Notes: generated by a model not told the origin, from the letters alone. Positions 1 to 12,602 are shown, numbered from the stretch's first letter. The stretch: 64,000 bases of DNA from Coriolopsis trogii (GCA_020543525.1 JAHYIO010000031.1:1860001-1924000), one strand, 5' to 3'. Made by a program: numbers and translations.

Positions 1-303
1 CTGCGGAGGATCTGTTTGGCCCGCACCGGGCCTCAAGCAGCTTGTGGTCCATGGCGTGTATATGCGCAGCTGAGAACCGCCTGCAAAAGCCGGTGGACGA
101 CAAATGACCAGACGACATGACCAGACTGCAGCGCAGATCAACCTGAGATGCATTCTCGGGATCCCAGGCCGACTCACAACGTCATCCACATGCATTTCAC
201 ATGAGGGCGTCTAACCACTACATGATCTCTCACAGGAGTCACACCTCCAACCACTACATAGTTGCGACGACTCCTGAGGCCGCAGTCTTCGGCTAGCTCT
301 AGC
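1..303. other. no gene seen; upstream flank of F-box gene
   Basis: I find no convincing coding frame on either strand here. It precedes the proposed first ATG of the F-box gene at 304 and probably carries its promoter and 5' UTR. No clear TATA box or other element can be assigned. Confidence 0.5.
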
Positions 304-2552
304 ATGGCGTCCCGGTCTCGGTCTCTGGACGCATTTCGGGCTTTCAAGGACGTGCTGGAGAACGAGGTGTACGAATTGACGTGAGGAGCCTGGCGTCGTT
401 CCTGCGAAACGTTGCACTCATCGCGCGCGTGCATGTATTCTAGAGTCTCCAACGTGAGTTCTGTCGAGAGACATCTTGTGTTCTTTGCCTCGACTCGGAA
501 GGCGTTCGCCTAGATAGGTGCACTTGGAAGGTTTTGAATGCTACGGGCGTCGGGTGGGACGTTAGAAGGCCCGACTGCGACTTGGGAGTCGCTTGAAGCC
601 CTCAGGCACTTGGAAGTCGCAATTCGGACTTTTGGAGACCGCCTTCGAATCTGTATGCCTTGCTATGGTCATGCGCCGGGGCCACAGCGACAGTGCAATT
701 TTTAGACGTGGGTTTTGAGAGTTGATTGCTTCCCGGAGGCAGTCGATGTACTGGATGGTATTGGTTTTGACGATTGAAGTCCCAGCTCGTGTTCCGAATT
801 CCAGTCTCATCTGGTCCCCTCGTTCACAAACTGAACCTCTGATATCAACCTTGTTATGCGCCTCTTTTCCTAACGAGGAGCATGGGCTAATGCTGTTCTT
901 TACAGCTAATCGAACTAGAAGAAGCTCTAGGTGCGGCAGCCATTGGCATCAGACGTCAGCGCAATGCCGCTGCGCCATTGATTCAACTACCCGAGGAAAT
1001 TTTGACACACATGTTTCTTCATGTGCGAGACCTGCGGGAGAAGAATCTTGTATATACTAGCGATCATGTTGAGCCCTCACCGGACATTCCCTCCCTCGTC
1101 GCTCTTACTGGCGTTTGTCATGTACTGCGTACTATGGCGCTCTCATTTCCACGCCTTTGGACTATCGTTCCCGCCTCTCTCCCCTCACGACTCACTTCTG
1201 CGTTCCTCGAACGCTCCGCGGGCCTTCCCCTTCGCGTCCATGTCAGCGTGACGGACCGATACTGGTGGTCCCCGCCTCCCATATTCGACCAACCGTACCG
1301 ATCACGTATTCGCGAGTTATGCATAGTCAAGGCGCCTCACGACGCCTCGAACTACGCGAAGATACTCTCCATCCTCGCCCCTCACTTGACGTACTTGAAC
1401 ATGTCTCTAGACAAGAACTTTGGTCAAGCACACATGGTCTCACCTTCGGACATCTTCTCCGGGACTACCCCCACAGCCCTGACGGCCTTCTCGCATTCCC
1501 TCAAGTCGGCTATCTTCCCGGTCGGCAGCTTCCCGTCTCTCATCCACCTCCGCATATCGGCAGAAGACCGCAGGTTCGACGTGTACGACCTCCTGAACCT
1601 CCTTGAGGACGCCCCGATGCTGGAGACGTTGTACATCCTTCATGGTGAGGGTGTATATACAAGACATCCAGAGCGAGAGTCTCTGCGGACCATTCGACTG
1701 CCTCGTCTCCGGGCTCTGTGCCTCGACAAGGTTGAGGCAGATCAAGCCTTTTTCATTCTCGCCAGGCTCGATCCGCCACCCGACGTCATGGTCCAAGTGC
1801 ACCGCACGAAGATCCGAGACCTCAAAGCCCTGAACCTATTCGATATCCCCCCTATCGGGGAGCTGACCACGCTCGAGGTCGCCCGGGAAGGCCTGAGCTT
1901 CCATATCAGAGTTCGGGGCACTCGCGGAGGATTCTGGCTGGACACGTACAGAGAGCACGCGGCGATCGACCTCCGCGACCTGACGGCGGCGCTCTTCGCG
2001 AGGATAGAACCGCGGCTCGCCACCGTGCACACACTCCGACTCGCCGCCCTCCCGTTCGAGTCCCACGCACGTCCGACGCTCCTCGAGATCCTCGTCGCCG
2101 AAGCGGCGCTCATGCCCAAGGTGTCGACCCTGGTCGTCGCCCACCGCAACGACATCGACCGGGACCGTCTCGCGCCTGCGCTGGAGAGGATCCTCTCACC
2201 CGTCGAGCCATCCGGCGCCGCCCCCCTCCCTGCGCTTCGTACGTTGGGTGTCCAGACGTACCGAGCCATCCCGAACTACGAGCCCATTGTCAGGCTGCTC
2301 GCGGCACGGGGCCGCGCGGGATACCCCGTCCGAGACGTCAGCCTGAGCATCGGGTGCGAGGACGAGCCCGAGTTCGTATGCGTCTGTTGTTCGGGCGTCG
2401 CGGACGAGGTGGAGATGGCGGAATCGAAGGGGGAGATGCTGTGGGACATCGAGAACGACCCGTATTGGTCGGTGGAGACGCCGTATTGGCCGTTGTATCC
2501 GGACGAGGAGTATAGGCGATGGATGTGGAATTTGCCGAATGTCGGATGGTAG
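304..2552 (+). CDS. F-box domain protein
   Basis: Model: exons 304-366 and 906-2552, 569 residues. The second exon has a long uninterrupted frame. An F-box core (LPEEILTHMFLH, about residue 46 on) follows a short charged helix, the usual layout of Agaricomycete F-box proteins. The region after it is leucine-rich and repeat-like, as in LRR-type F-box proteins. The family recruits substrates to SCF ubiquitin ligases through Skp1; the substrate here is unknown. The first exon is inferred: an ATG at 304 opens a frame ending in GAG before a GTGTAC donor, and the acceptor at 903-905 restores phase 0, giving a continuous helix DVLENE-LIELEEALG. That intron would be 539 nt, far above the local norm, so the 5' end is less certain than the rest. 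The C-terminus is acidic and rich in Trp and Tyr. Confidence 0.75.
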
Positions 2553-3142
2553 GCAAGTGGTAGCTGCAGTAGGCTATGGGAGAGGAACGATGAGTGTGCT
2601 CTGTCGATTGCTATCGTATCTGCTATTATACACGCACACAAGGTAGGCACGCACTATACGAATGTCTGAACAATCACTACGTCGAGCCTTTATTCGTCAC
2701 GTTGTCAACTTTGCGAGGACCTTCACTGTTCATTTATGGCGATTGGGCGGGTCTGCCTCCGTTTCTTATTGACAGACAGCGCCGTGCCTTTGCTTGATGC
2801 GGGATCAAGCCCGTTCGGTCGTCCTGCCGGTGAGACATCTTGAACTTCGACTTCTTCTGGACCGTACTCTGCGTACACTGGGCCGCCTTATATCAACCTA
2901 TGGCTTACGACCATAACTTTGACTCCTTTTGGCTCCAACAATTGACGAAAAGTATCTGAACCGTGCGTCCCAAACCTTTGTCTGCTCCCATCACGACAGG
3001 ATGGCGATTGACTAGGATTGCTATATATGGACTTGTACCGGTGGCTGTGCCGTGTGATCTGGATCTTTGTCAGACCGGGCTGGAGTCAGTCTCGTCTGCT
3101 CCAAGATGTTCGCATCCTCTCTCTCTTCCACACAGCGACGAC
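2553..3142. other. intergenic, F-box gene 3' side and NAR1 promoter
   Basis: About 590 nt between two plus-strand genes. No frame here joins convincingly to either neighbour. It must hold the F-box terminator and the NAR1 promoter. A TCTCTCTTCC pyrimidine stretch lies just upstream of the NAR1 ATG, typical of fungal transcription starts. Confidence 0.5.
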
Positions 3143-5231
3143 ATGGCGTTTTCTGGGGCAATTGTACGTCTTTCTGGCTTGCTCGACGACAGTGGTTGCA
3201 GGGAGAAGTACCTGACTATCGGCCAACAGACGCTGACAGATCTGAATGACTTCATAACGCCCTCGCAAGCATGCATTAAGCCGGTCGAACAGACGAACAA
3301 GCCAGATCCTCAGGACCCTGGAGCAGCTGCTGTAGGTGTAATCTGATCTCTCACATTGGTGTGTCTCATCCTGGGCAGACGCAAATCCAAGTTGACGCTA
3401 CTGGATCATACTATGAGGTCGCCGCTAGCGGAACGGTAGCGGGACCGTCAGGAGAAACCAAGCAAAAATTGACGACGGCGGAGATCAGTCTGAATGACTG
3501 TCTGGCATGCAGGTGCGCATATAGCCTTGTCCTTGCGCTTCCAGATATTCTGATCGTCGACTCAGTGGCTGTATTACCTCCGCGGAATCTGTCCTGATCA
3601 CGATGCAGTCCCATGCCGAGGTCCTCAACTTCCTGGAGAACAATCCCCCACCCCCATCGTGTCACTATCGGCTCCCTGTCATCTCCATTGCACCCCAGTG
3701 CCTAGCGTCCTTTGCGGCCTCCGTCTCCTCCACCTCGTCCCAGGACATCAGCCTGCTACAGGTTCTGAGAAGAGTGAGCGCATTCTGCAGAGACGTTCTC
3801 GGATTCGAACACGTATACGACACGTCTTTCGCACGTCATCTATCCCTGCTCGAACATGCGAAAGAGTTCTCAGAGCGGAAGAGCGGCGATGGGAAGCTCC
3901 CGATGCTCGCAAGCGCATGTCCAGGATGGGTCTGCTACGCCGAGAAAACCCATGCAGAAATGCTTCCCTTCATCAGTCGGACCAAGAGTCCTCAACAGGT
4001 CATGGGAACGCTCGTGAAGGAGTGGCTGGGAGCCAAATGGGGCAAAACGTGCGTATCTCATCTCACACTGTCCCCATTGCACTTCCTGCGCTTCTTCGCT
4101 GATCGTCGCGTGTTCTTCGGGGCTTATGGGGGATCCCCGCACCGCAGACCTGACCAGATATACCATGTCACAGTGATGCCCTGCTACGATAAGAAGCTCG
4201 AAGCTTCGCGGCAAGACTTTTACAACGAAGCTTACGCGACGCGCGACGTCGACTGTGTGATCACCACTGGCGAGCTACAGCTCCTCATGCAGGAGAAGGG
4301 CTGGGACCTATCGATCCCCGTGCTAGACGAGAACGTTCCTCGTCTTCCTTGCTCTGCTGAGGCCGCGCATGGGAGCCGAAAAGAGCTCGCAGATCCACAG
4401 GCGTTTCCAGAGCTGCTCATGCACCCAGGCACCAGCTCCGGCTCGTATCTCCACTCAGTGATCACCAACGTCGTCTCCTCGGCCCCGAATCCGGATGTAT
4501 TGGAACTCACCACGAAGAACGTCCGCTCGGCAGACTACGAAGAGTACACGCTCACGAACCGGGAGACTGGCCAGGTCGTGTTCCGCGGCGCCAAGTGCTA
4601 CGGGTTCCGCAACCTGCAGAACGTCGTGCGCAAGGTCGGTCGCGACGCCGGCGTACAGGTCGGACGTGGGGCCGCAGGTCGCCTCGCCGGCGCCAGGCGA
4701 GGGAGAGTGGTGCGCAAGGGCGACTCCACAGCCACACAAGAAGACAAAGGCTATGACTACGTCGAGGTCATGGCGTGTCCCAGCGGGTGCGTGAACGGGG
4801 GCGGACAGATACGACCTGTGCTGCCGGAGAAGGCACCGACGGATGCCGAGGGGTTCCCAAGAGACTGGTCGGAGAGCGGCGTCCGACTCGATGCGGAAGA
4901 GTCCCTTCCTGCTGCCCCAATCAGTGCGAAGTGGGGGGACAGGGAATGGACGAAGAAGGTCGAAGCCGCCTATTGGCGCACCCTTCCAACACCCCCACCC
5001 ACGCCCCCTGCGGATGGATCATCGTCAGTCGGAGGGTCGGCGTTTGAACGAGCAGATGTATACGCCGGGCGGGTGCTGTTGGAGATCACCAAGTCCTCAC
5101 GGGCAATCGATGGCAAAGTCGAGTGGACGACCGCGTTGGACGATAAGGCGGAAGAGCGTCGGCAGCGGTTGTTCCGGACCCAGTATCGAGCGGTGGAGAG
5201 CGAGGTTGTTGGGCTCGCGGTCAAGTGGTGA
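3143..5231 (+). CDS. NAR1: cytosolic Fe-S cluster assembly factor NAR1 (iron-only hydrogenase-like)
   Basis: Exons 3143-3163, 3230-3331, 3379-3512, 3566-4048 and 4148-5231 give 607 residues with all phases closing. NAR1 is an essential part of the cytosolic iron-sulfur assembly (CIA) machinery. It passes 4Fe-4S clusters to the CIA targeting complex for proteins of DNA replication, repair and translation. The start MAFSGAI-TLTDLNDF is typical of the family. Cys22, Cys82, Cys85 and Cys88 match the N-terminal cluster site, and Cys88 is only created by splicing. The hydrogenase-like cluster cysteines lie in ACPGWVCYAEK (204, 209), MPCYDKK (259) and ACPSGCVNGG (457, 461). The protein ends in Trp, as expected for the C-terminal signal by which CIA clients and adaptors bind the targeting complex. 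The first exon codes only 7 residues. Confidence 0.96.
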
Positions 5232-5399
5232 AGGCGAGGACTTCCTGATCTGTATCGATATTGTCCATGCGTGTATGTATTGACTGGCCATAGATGACGT
5301 TTCCATGATAGACATCGCCGTTGCTGGCAGACCGAAAACAGCTTCGTGTCTCATAACTCGCAAGCCGATACAGATTACATGGACGGTGCTCGCACGTTC

Positions 5400-6290
5400 C
5401 TACCAGGGCACCTGTCTCATCTCTCCCCCTTCGAAAGCCCAGTACGAGCCGCCTTCATACGTATGTTCGTCATCTGACAAGAGACGCACAATCACCTCTG
5501 CGCCCTCTTCGGGCTCCTTCGCTATCGACAGAAGACGCCTGAAGACCTCAGCGCCCATCTTGGCCTCCGCCGCCTTTCCGAGGTCGCCCAAGAAGGCAGT
5601 CTTGAGCACCCCAGGAGCGCACACGTAGAAGCAGATGCGTGGCTTGCCCGAGGGTGCACCTCCTTCGGCCTCGATCCGGTCGTTCTCTGAGACCTGCATG
5701 TGTACGGTGAGGCCGTTGAGGCCGATCTTGCTCGCCCCGTAGGCCGGTGCGCGGCCCATCTTCCTCGTGAGCGAGTTCTGGATGCTCCCGAGCCCGGAGG
5801 AGACGTTGATCACCTTCGGGTCGGCGGACTGGTACAGGAGGGGGATGAAGGCGGTGATGATGACTGCGACGGATGTGAGGTTGACCTCGAGGAGCTCGTT
5901 GTAGGTCTGCCGGACGCTGGTCAGGTCGCCTTGGGGGTGGCGGAGTACGCCTGCGTTGTTGATCAAGACTAGAGAAACGTGCGCTTAAGCCGTGGCATTG
6001 ACATGCTCATCAGTTTGCAGCTTACCGTCAAGCTTGCCGTAGGTGTCCTCCACGTACTTGACTGCGGCGGCGATGTGGCCGTCGTCTGTCACCTCAAGCT
6101 GGAGGAGGTCCACTTTGGCTGTCACACCGGCCGCCTTCAACTTCTGAACAGCGGCCTTCCCCGCATCGAGGTTACGGCTGCAGAGTATGAAGGTGGAGGT
6201 GGGTTCGCGCAGGGCGCCAACCTGGACAATGGCGTAGCCGAGGCCCTGATTAGCACCCGTGCAAAGGACGACCTTCGAAGCGGAAGACAT
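5400..6290 (-). CDS. short-chain dehydrogenase/reductase, carbonyl-reductase-like
   Basis: Exons 6026-6290 and 5400-5968 on the minus strand give 277 residues, joined in phase 1 across a 57-nt intron. It is a classical SDR: cofactor motif TGANQGLG at residues 11-18, structural NNAG at 92-95, catalytic Ser in NVSSG (about 145-146), and YGASK giving Tyr165 and Lys169. Two residues after the glycine motif begins AIVQVGALRE, as in CBR1-type carbonyl reductases, which reduce ketones and quinones with NADPH. The substrate cannot be read from sequence. There is no signal peptide or membrane segment, so the enzyme is probably cytosolic. Its 3' end faces the NAR1 3' end, leaving only 168 nt. Confidence 0.94.
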
Positions 6291-6987
6291 GGCTGTATAC
6301 GAGGGATGTAGATGGAGATGTGTGGGTGTAGTTTAAATGCGTTCTTACTTCACTACTGCTACGCCGTCTACCTTTTAACCTTGCGATACACGGCGGTTCG
6401 GGGACTTGAAGTGGATGAAGCTTGTTACATCGGACTTCTGTGTGGGTCACGCAGCGGTGTATTCGCAGCGAGGTGGACAGATGGATCCGGAGAGGACCAT
6501 GGGCGGTGAAGAAGCTGCTACTTCCGATGTAGTCGGTCAACCGCTATACTATAGTTCTACGAAGTGATTATGACCCACCGCATGTCCGGAAGTATCGTGT
6601 ACCCCCACCTTCACTCCGGATGCCCAGGTATCGGAAAGCGCTATTTTATTGACACATTGTGTTTCATCCGTCAAATCGAACGCTACTGCGGCTCGCGAGA
6701 AGATGGCAAAGGAGAGATGGGCAAACAGGAACAAATAATGGAAAAGGGAATGAGCGGCATAGACAGGCATATTGGGCATAGGGGCATAGGGGCATAGCAA
6801 GGACATAGAAAGGCAGGATTAAGACAAGGGTCAAGCACGACGGCTCGGGAAGGGCGAGGTAAAAGTACATGGTGTTCGAAAACGAAAATAGGCGAGCTCA
6901 GAATACAGTGAAATGCCAAACAGGCGTGGATGAGTCTAACAATGTGCACAAGCCCAAGAATACAAAGCAGAACAATATTGGGTCGCA
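6291..6987. other. intergenic, SDR promoter and 3' flank of disordered-protein gene
   Basis: About 700 nt with no supported gene. The part next to 6290 should contain the SDR promoter, since that gene reads leftward. The part near 6900-6987 is the 3' flank of the next minus-strand gene. A short tandem repeat lies at 6773-6796. Confidence 0.5.
6773..6796. repeat. short tandem repeat of GGGGCATA units
   Basis: Three near-identical 8-nt units (first unit TGGGCATA, then two GGGGCATA) lie back to back in the intergenic region. It is a simple microsatellite-like tract with no evident function. Confidence 0.8.
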
Positions 6988-9951
6988 CTAGGCTGACGAC
7001 AAGTCGTAAGAGCCACGACGGCGAGAACAAAGGAGCGGGTGAACAGTCTCGACATGTTTCCGAGACTTCTTGCTGGGACCAGATATGATACCTTTGAGCT
7101 TCTGCACGATGCCACCGCTACCGGACTCTTCCCTCTCCTTCTCCTTGGCGATACGGAGTTGTTCTCTCAGCAGCGATGCACGCGCCTCTTGTATCATCTT
7201 CTTTCTCTGGACCTCGAGTCTGATCTCTGTGCTTTCCCGAAGTGGGGCTCTGACCCGTCGAAGGTTGAAAGGGTCAGCCTGACGAGCCTTGTACTCCAAA
7301 TACTGGGAGGCTGTGCGAGGAAGAGTGTCTTCATAGTCAGGCGGCGAGCCGGCCTCGTGTGAAACTCTCTTCGTCGGGGGGTCGGGAGCCATCTTCGCAG
7401 AATACAGGGGCACAGAGCTAGTGCGCTTCCGTGGCTCGGCAGGTGAATGCACCTGGATAGTCGACAATGTGGTTTCGGAGGCGTTGTTGCTCGGGAATGA
7501 TATGTGCATGGGATCGAGAGGTTGGGCGAGGCCCATCTCGCTCGAAGAGGCGCCAGGGATGCGAACTGCGTCATGAATGCTCAGAACAGGGAAGCGGCGC
7601 TGGGCCGAATCCACGATATCTTCTGAGACGATAGATGCCTTCAGAGAGGTGCAGCTCTCGGCGCGGACGAGGCGCGGTTCCGAGCTAGTCAAAAGGCGAC
7701 CGCCGACGATAGAGGACACTCGGTATGGCATGTTCCGGAGAGCTTTCTGCTGACCCGAACCTGACGGGATTGTGAACTTGGTGTCCTCGAAGTCGACCTC
7801 GGTGGCGGTGCTACCAATGACAGACTCGGCGAAGAAACGCGCCAAAGGCGTCGTCACATCCTGATCCGAGTCCGTAGTCATGCGCCTCGACTCCGCTCTG
7901 TACGTAGATGCAGTGGGCGTCGTAGGCGGGTTCCGAACCACGGTTGAAGGAGTATTGGGTGTTGATGCTGGGCTCTCCTTCGGTTCCGACGCTATTCTGA
8001 GGTTCTTAGTATCTGAGGGAGGTTTCACGTATTTTTCGGGCTTCTTCAGGACCTCTCGATGCGAAGTCTTCGTGACTTCCGACTCGTTCACGATGAGCAG
8101 TTTAGGCTCCTCTAGCTTCGCAGTCTTCGTCCGTACAGACTCCCCAAGATGGGCGCGGGAAGCCTCCTCCGGAACTCGAGCTCGATGAGAAGACGCCGTC
8201 GAAGATACCTCCTTCGCAAGCGGCGAAACAGACTTGGCTCCCTTCACATGCGTAGTAGAGTTCGTCAGCGTGGTCCCCGTGGTCACCGCCGATTTGGCCA
8301 CCTGAAGAGACATGTCACTATAGATTCTTGTACGCCAGGGACGAAGACTTACAGGTTCCCTCCCAACATCATGAGCACGAGAGGCCGAGCTCGCGGCCGA
8401 AATCTGCGAGGTTCCCGACGAGCTCCCCGCACGAGAAGGGAGAGGTCGCTTGAGGCCCGACGAGCCTTCTTGCGGGACGTCATGGATCGAAGGACGAGAC
8501 TTTTGCCGTTGAACGGCCGAAGGCCGGGGGTGCCGTACGTTAGAAGTTGTACTCGGGCTTGAGCTTGTCGTAGTAGATGCATGACTCGGCCCTTTGCTTG
8601 CCGGGGAAGTCCAAGCGTCTGAACGGCTTTCAGCCTCAGAAACTCGCGAGGTCTTGGCGCTGGTTGGGACAGATACGCGAGGTAATGTCGCAGCCCAGCT
8701 CTCAATCGCAGCCGTCTGCAACAAGTTGCAATCGTAAGCACGACTATGTTGCGACATATGCACGACCGATGCGCTCACCTTGGGATCTGCTTTGCGCCTC
8801 GACAAGACGTCAGACGGGGTACTGATGTGAGTGCTCTTGTCGCCTTTCCTGGATGGGGAGTGATCCACGCCCTCTGGAGTACATTGAGTCTACGACATAA
8901 GCTGTCAGGTCGGAGTCAAAGTTTGACAGACTACCGTGACACTGACCTGAGCGGCCCGTTCTCGCTCGCGCTGTAAGCGCGCCTCAGGTATAAAGTCACC
9001 CTGCCGCTTGCAAATAGCACTGATCTGGTCGAGCTTCGCATGGCAACGCTCAATAGCGGCGAATCCTGGTTGTAGAGGCGGCTTGGCAGAGGCCTCGCGA
9101 CCTGGAGACAGAGACGACGTCGACGACAACGACGACAACGACCGCTGCCGCAGGCGCGGAACGGCCGTACCATTCGGATGTGGCCAGTCGACAGGCGTAA
9201 CCGTACATTTCACGGTTACGGGCTCCGCCTTTGGTTGTCTGCTTTGACCCGGTGGCCGAGACTTATAACGGGTGGCAGCGTCGGGTCCGCGTGAGCGGCG
9301 GGACTCCTCGGTGGGTTGCTGGCGCAGGTTGGGGGTCGACAAGGAGGCCGATACAGGGGCATCCTTCAACGCGTCCGCCCGACGCAGAACCTCGGGGAGT
9401 CGCAGACTCTGCTGGTGCCGCAAGGTGTCGTGACGGCGCAACCTCTCCTCCGCCACACTACCTGGCTGGAGCGAACGTACCTCCTGCATCGATTGAGGGT
9501 CAAGGGACAGGACCCTTCGGGAGGGAGACGTGACAGCTTCGGGTGATTGTGGTTGGGTGGTCATAGGCTGAGAGACGGATATTCCTATAGGCAGAATGGA
9601 GTGGTTAAGGGTGCGTGTGCGAGAGCTGAACAAGTAGGCAGCAATATATGTTGACGAGTGGAATGGGACTGTGGATGAGTGGGGAGGGGTCGCAGAGGTG
9701 GGAGTAGTGAGAATAGAGAATGTAGAGCTCCGGCTGGTTATGAACGTTGAGTTAGTACCGGCGCTTGGATAGTTAGAGCGGACAAGACCGCCACACGCTT
9801 TGTCCCCCTCGTCCAAAGCCCGTAATTTCGCAAAGCGATCTACATTGACAACAGTGGACGGCGGGACATAGCTTCTGGACTCCGCAACATCCGACCCCCA
9901 CTGCGTATGCGGTGTCGCCACTTGTGTGGACGGAGTCTTCGCGTACGGCAT
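6988..9951 (-). CDS. large Ser/Thr/Pro-rich disordered protein, function unknown
   Basis: Exons 8947-9951, 8779-8889, 8353-8715 and 6988-8301, all in phase 0, give 930 residues. I do not recognise a family. Almost the whole chain is rich in Ser, Thr, Pro and Arg and looks disordered. Two segments look structured. One is near residues 300-335, a charged helix with FAAIERCHAKLDQIS and a run of Arg/Glu. The other is near the C-terminus, where a basic coiled-coil-like stretch contains EVQRKKMIQEARASLLREQL. This layout suits a scaffold or cytoskeleton-associated protein, but that is a guess. The start is uncertain: a second in-frame ATG at about 9561 (MTTQPQSPEAV) follows a stretch that reads like UTR or an unspliced intron, so the true protein could be about 130 residues shorter. 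Confidence 0.8.
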
Positions 9952-10125
9952 TGTCCTTATTGTTCGTGGTCGTGAGTCAATATTGCATCGCGGGCTCGAT
10001 CCAGCAAGCCTCGACGAAGTGAGGGAAGCAGGTCGATGGGGCCGCGGTATGAGCCTAGGAGGTGTATCCCCGGCAGGAGAAGGAGCAAAAGGAGCGGCGG
10101 CGAGCGAGTCGTCATATTTAAGAAG

Positions 10126-11206
10126 CTAAGCAGCTGCGATCGGTGACCCTGAACGGATACTAGAAACCACCAACGCAGCAAGACGTGGGACAGCGCCCCG
10201 CGGCGCAGAAATTGGGCTTCGAATGCCACGATTGGTCCTGCCTGGTCGGCGTGGAAGCGAGGGCGTCTGTATATGGAATGATAGAGTTTGCAGACTCACG
10301 CTTGTTGGTCGCTGCTGTCAGCGAGGGCGGTGGATTGGCAGGTTTCGCATGATGTTGTCCCTCGTCTAGAAGCTCCACTACACTTATGTGCTTCAAAGCG
10401 ATGCTAAGTGGCTCAGCCGTCCAAAGCCCACTTGCTACTCTCCGAGCCGCACAAGGAAGCGTACTGAAACATGTGAGGCGGGATACGGCCTTGTCGTCCT
10501 CTTGACAGGATCTGATTCCCATCAACCTCGAAGAACATCTTTGAATCACGGATCTCTTTGTCACTTACCGAGGCTTTGGCTTTCTGCCATACGTTGAGCC
10601 GGGATAGCCGGGCGCAGAGTCTCCCCTGGTATGCCTAGTCGTTATGAGCAGTCGGGCATCACAACGACCCCTATCTGCCGCCGGCAACTGGAGATTTCAA
10701 CGTAGTTGACCTTCTTTCCCTGCGCCTGCGGCTTCGCCACGTAGTCGAGTAGGCCAGCGCCTTGTGTTGCTGCGACGCGCCACACACTCCGGCTTGACTT
10801 GCTCGAGGATCCGGTCACAGCCGTTCCTTACCTGCACCGCACAAAGCGATAGCAAGCGGTGTGATCATGGCGCCACAAAATGCTCTTATTGCTGAATATG
10901 ACCATCGTGTGGATCCTTTCGTCACCTAGCGGCAGTACCCAATTGCATCCATTCCTGACGGAGGTCAACTGCAATAGATATACCCGACTAACTGGAATAT
11001 CAGAAACTTTAGTCAACTGAACATTTCTTGACGGCGCGCAGCGTAGTCGTGCGCTACACACTATCAGTGACAAGAATGGCCTCCTCGTAGTAGCGCACGT
11101 ACAAGCTCCTATTGTCGTATCCGCTACGGTGGACTGCGGGAAACCGGGGAGGCCGGTCAAGGTCGCGGTAAACAATGGGAAGACTTGAGAGCGCATGATC
11201 GTTACC
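10126..11206 (-). CDS. tentative multi-exon gene, product not recognised
   Basis: No long ORF marks this gap, but a chain of short minus-strand exons can be joined in phase. An acceptor at about 11207 opens a frame containing VHRSGYDNRSLYVRYYEE. After an intron comes DLRQEWMQLA, then AFCGAMITPLAIALCGAATQ, then GLLDYVAKPQAQGKKVNY, then ETLRPAIPAQRMAESQ, then a longer exon (about 10314-10523) containing GLWTAEPLSIALKHISVVEL. A last exon ends with a stop at 10126. Junctions use ordinary GT donors and AG acceptors with introns of roughly 50-90 nt. I do not recognise the product and found no first exon or ATG. Several acceptors were possible at some joints, so chance could explain part of the chain. 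The gene would end 174 nt from the start of the disordered-protein gene. Confidence 0.3.
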
Positions 11207-11295
11207 CTAAGGAAGAGCTGTTGAGAGCGTGTGTCATTTGAAGCTGCCTGTGACAAACTGTTAATATATCGACGTACACTGGTCGCGGAGCCAGG

Positions 11296-12602
11296 TCAGC
11301 GGAGCCAGGGCACCTCCATTCCAACAGGTACAAATGTCAGCATGTCGCGAGAATGTAACTCTGGGCAGGCTTCACGAATATGCTGTACAAGCATTTCCGA
11401 CTTTCCTCGACCTTCCAGAACGACGTGACGTAGTTGAGAAAGGCGGTCGTCGAGTAGCGCCCGTTCGATGCCAATCCAGTCCAGTATCCTCATGTCGTCG
11501 AAGTAAGCAGGGTTGATAACGCGGATAGCGCATTCCGAGTTGAGGGATCGTAGGTCTTCGACGTTGTCCACCGCCAATGAGATCGTGAGAGTGGGCAGAT
11601 GCGGAGATGACAGTTGCGCGAGGATGTTCGGTATCCATGAGAGAGCGAGGTTCTGGGGAACACACATCTCCGGGAACCCGAACCGTAAGGTACAGCGCTG
11701 TAGAACACCGAACGACCCGAGCCCGAGTTCTGTCTCCGACAACGCAGCTGAACATACGCATCAGCAAGATGACCAGATCGAATCATAGGTAGACATACCG
11801 TCCATACTCCCATCAGGCAGAAACCTCACCTCCAGTACCTGAACAAGGGGTGCAAGGGCGTCGGCCAATTTCGCGAACTCAACCGTGGTGTTCGCATTCC
11901 TGATTGTATGCTCCAACATATGACAGGGAGGAGTCGCGTTTGACGCTGCTAACCAGGCAGAGAGAAGACTCGCGCAGTCTCCTCCACAGACAAGAAGCTT
12001 CTGCAGGCGAGGGGCGGTAGGGCATTCGTTCAGTGCAATCTCGTAGTCGAATAGGCGCACATTGTCCACTTCGAGTTCGTGGAGAAGAGGGAATGAGGCG
12101 ATCCCGGATATGAATTCGATGGGACTGACTCGATGAGTGCCTTCAACCCTTAGGGCAGTCAGTTGGGGAACGTAGGGAGATAGGTAACGCAGCGCCGTGA
12201 CCGTGATTCTCAGGTCTACCAGAGCAGTGAACGGCCTTAAAGAAGGCAACACAGGGGGAATGATGATCATGGGTGTGCTTTCGAGTATGCCGTTGTCTTG
12301 TTCTTCTTGGTAGGAAAACCAAATCTTGAGTCTTTTGACGGTCCGTGCAAGGTCGGGAGAGGCGACAAGGAGGTCAGAAAGCATCCGCAGCTGATACGGT
12401 CCTACTGATTGTCCATTGAGACGATGGTAGCGAGCGGTTTGCAAAAGTGCCCGAGAGGCGAGGGCACACGCTTTGAGACTTCGAGAGTCGTCGTGCAGGA
12501 AGTCGAGGATATAATCCAAAATCTCTTGCGGGAGGACTCTGACTGCGAGCAGATTGAATAATGACCAGCCGCGCAGCAAGAAAGCAACATACCTTTCAGC
12601 AT
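11296..12602 (-). CDS. F-box-type protein with leucine-rich C-terminal region
   Basis: Exons 12593-12602, 11799-12542 and 11296-11747 give 401 residues. The first exon is only 10 nt (ATG plus seven bases) and its splice creates the start MLKVRVLPQEILDYILDFL, an F-box-like helix pair right at the N-terminus. The rest is leucine-rich and reads like the degenerate LRR regions of Agaricomycete F-box proteins, for example LRITVTALRYLSPYVPQLTA. The likely role is substrate choice for an SCF ubiquitin ligase, with unknown target. Introns are 50 nt (12543-12592) and 51 nt (11748-11798). The gene is divergent from the amino-acid transporter, with 193 nt between the two ATGs. Confidence 0.87.
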
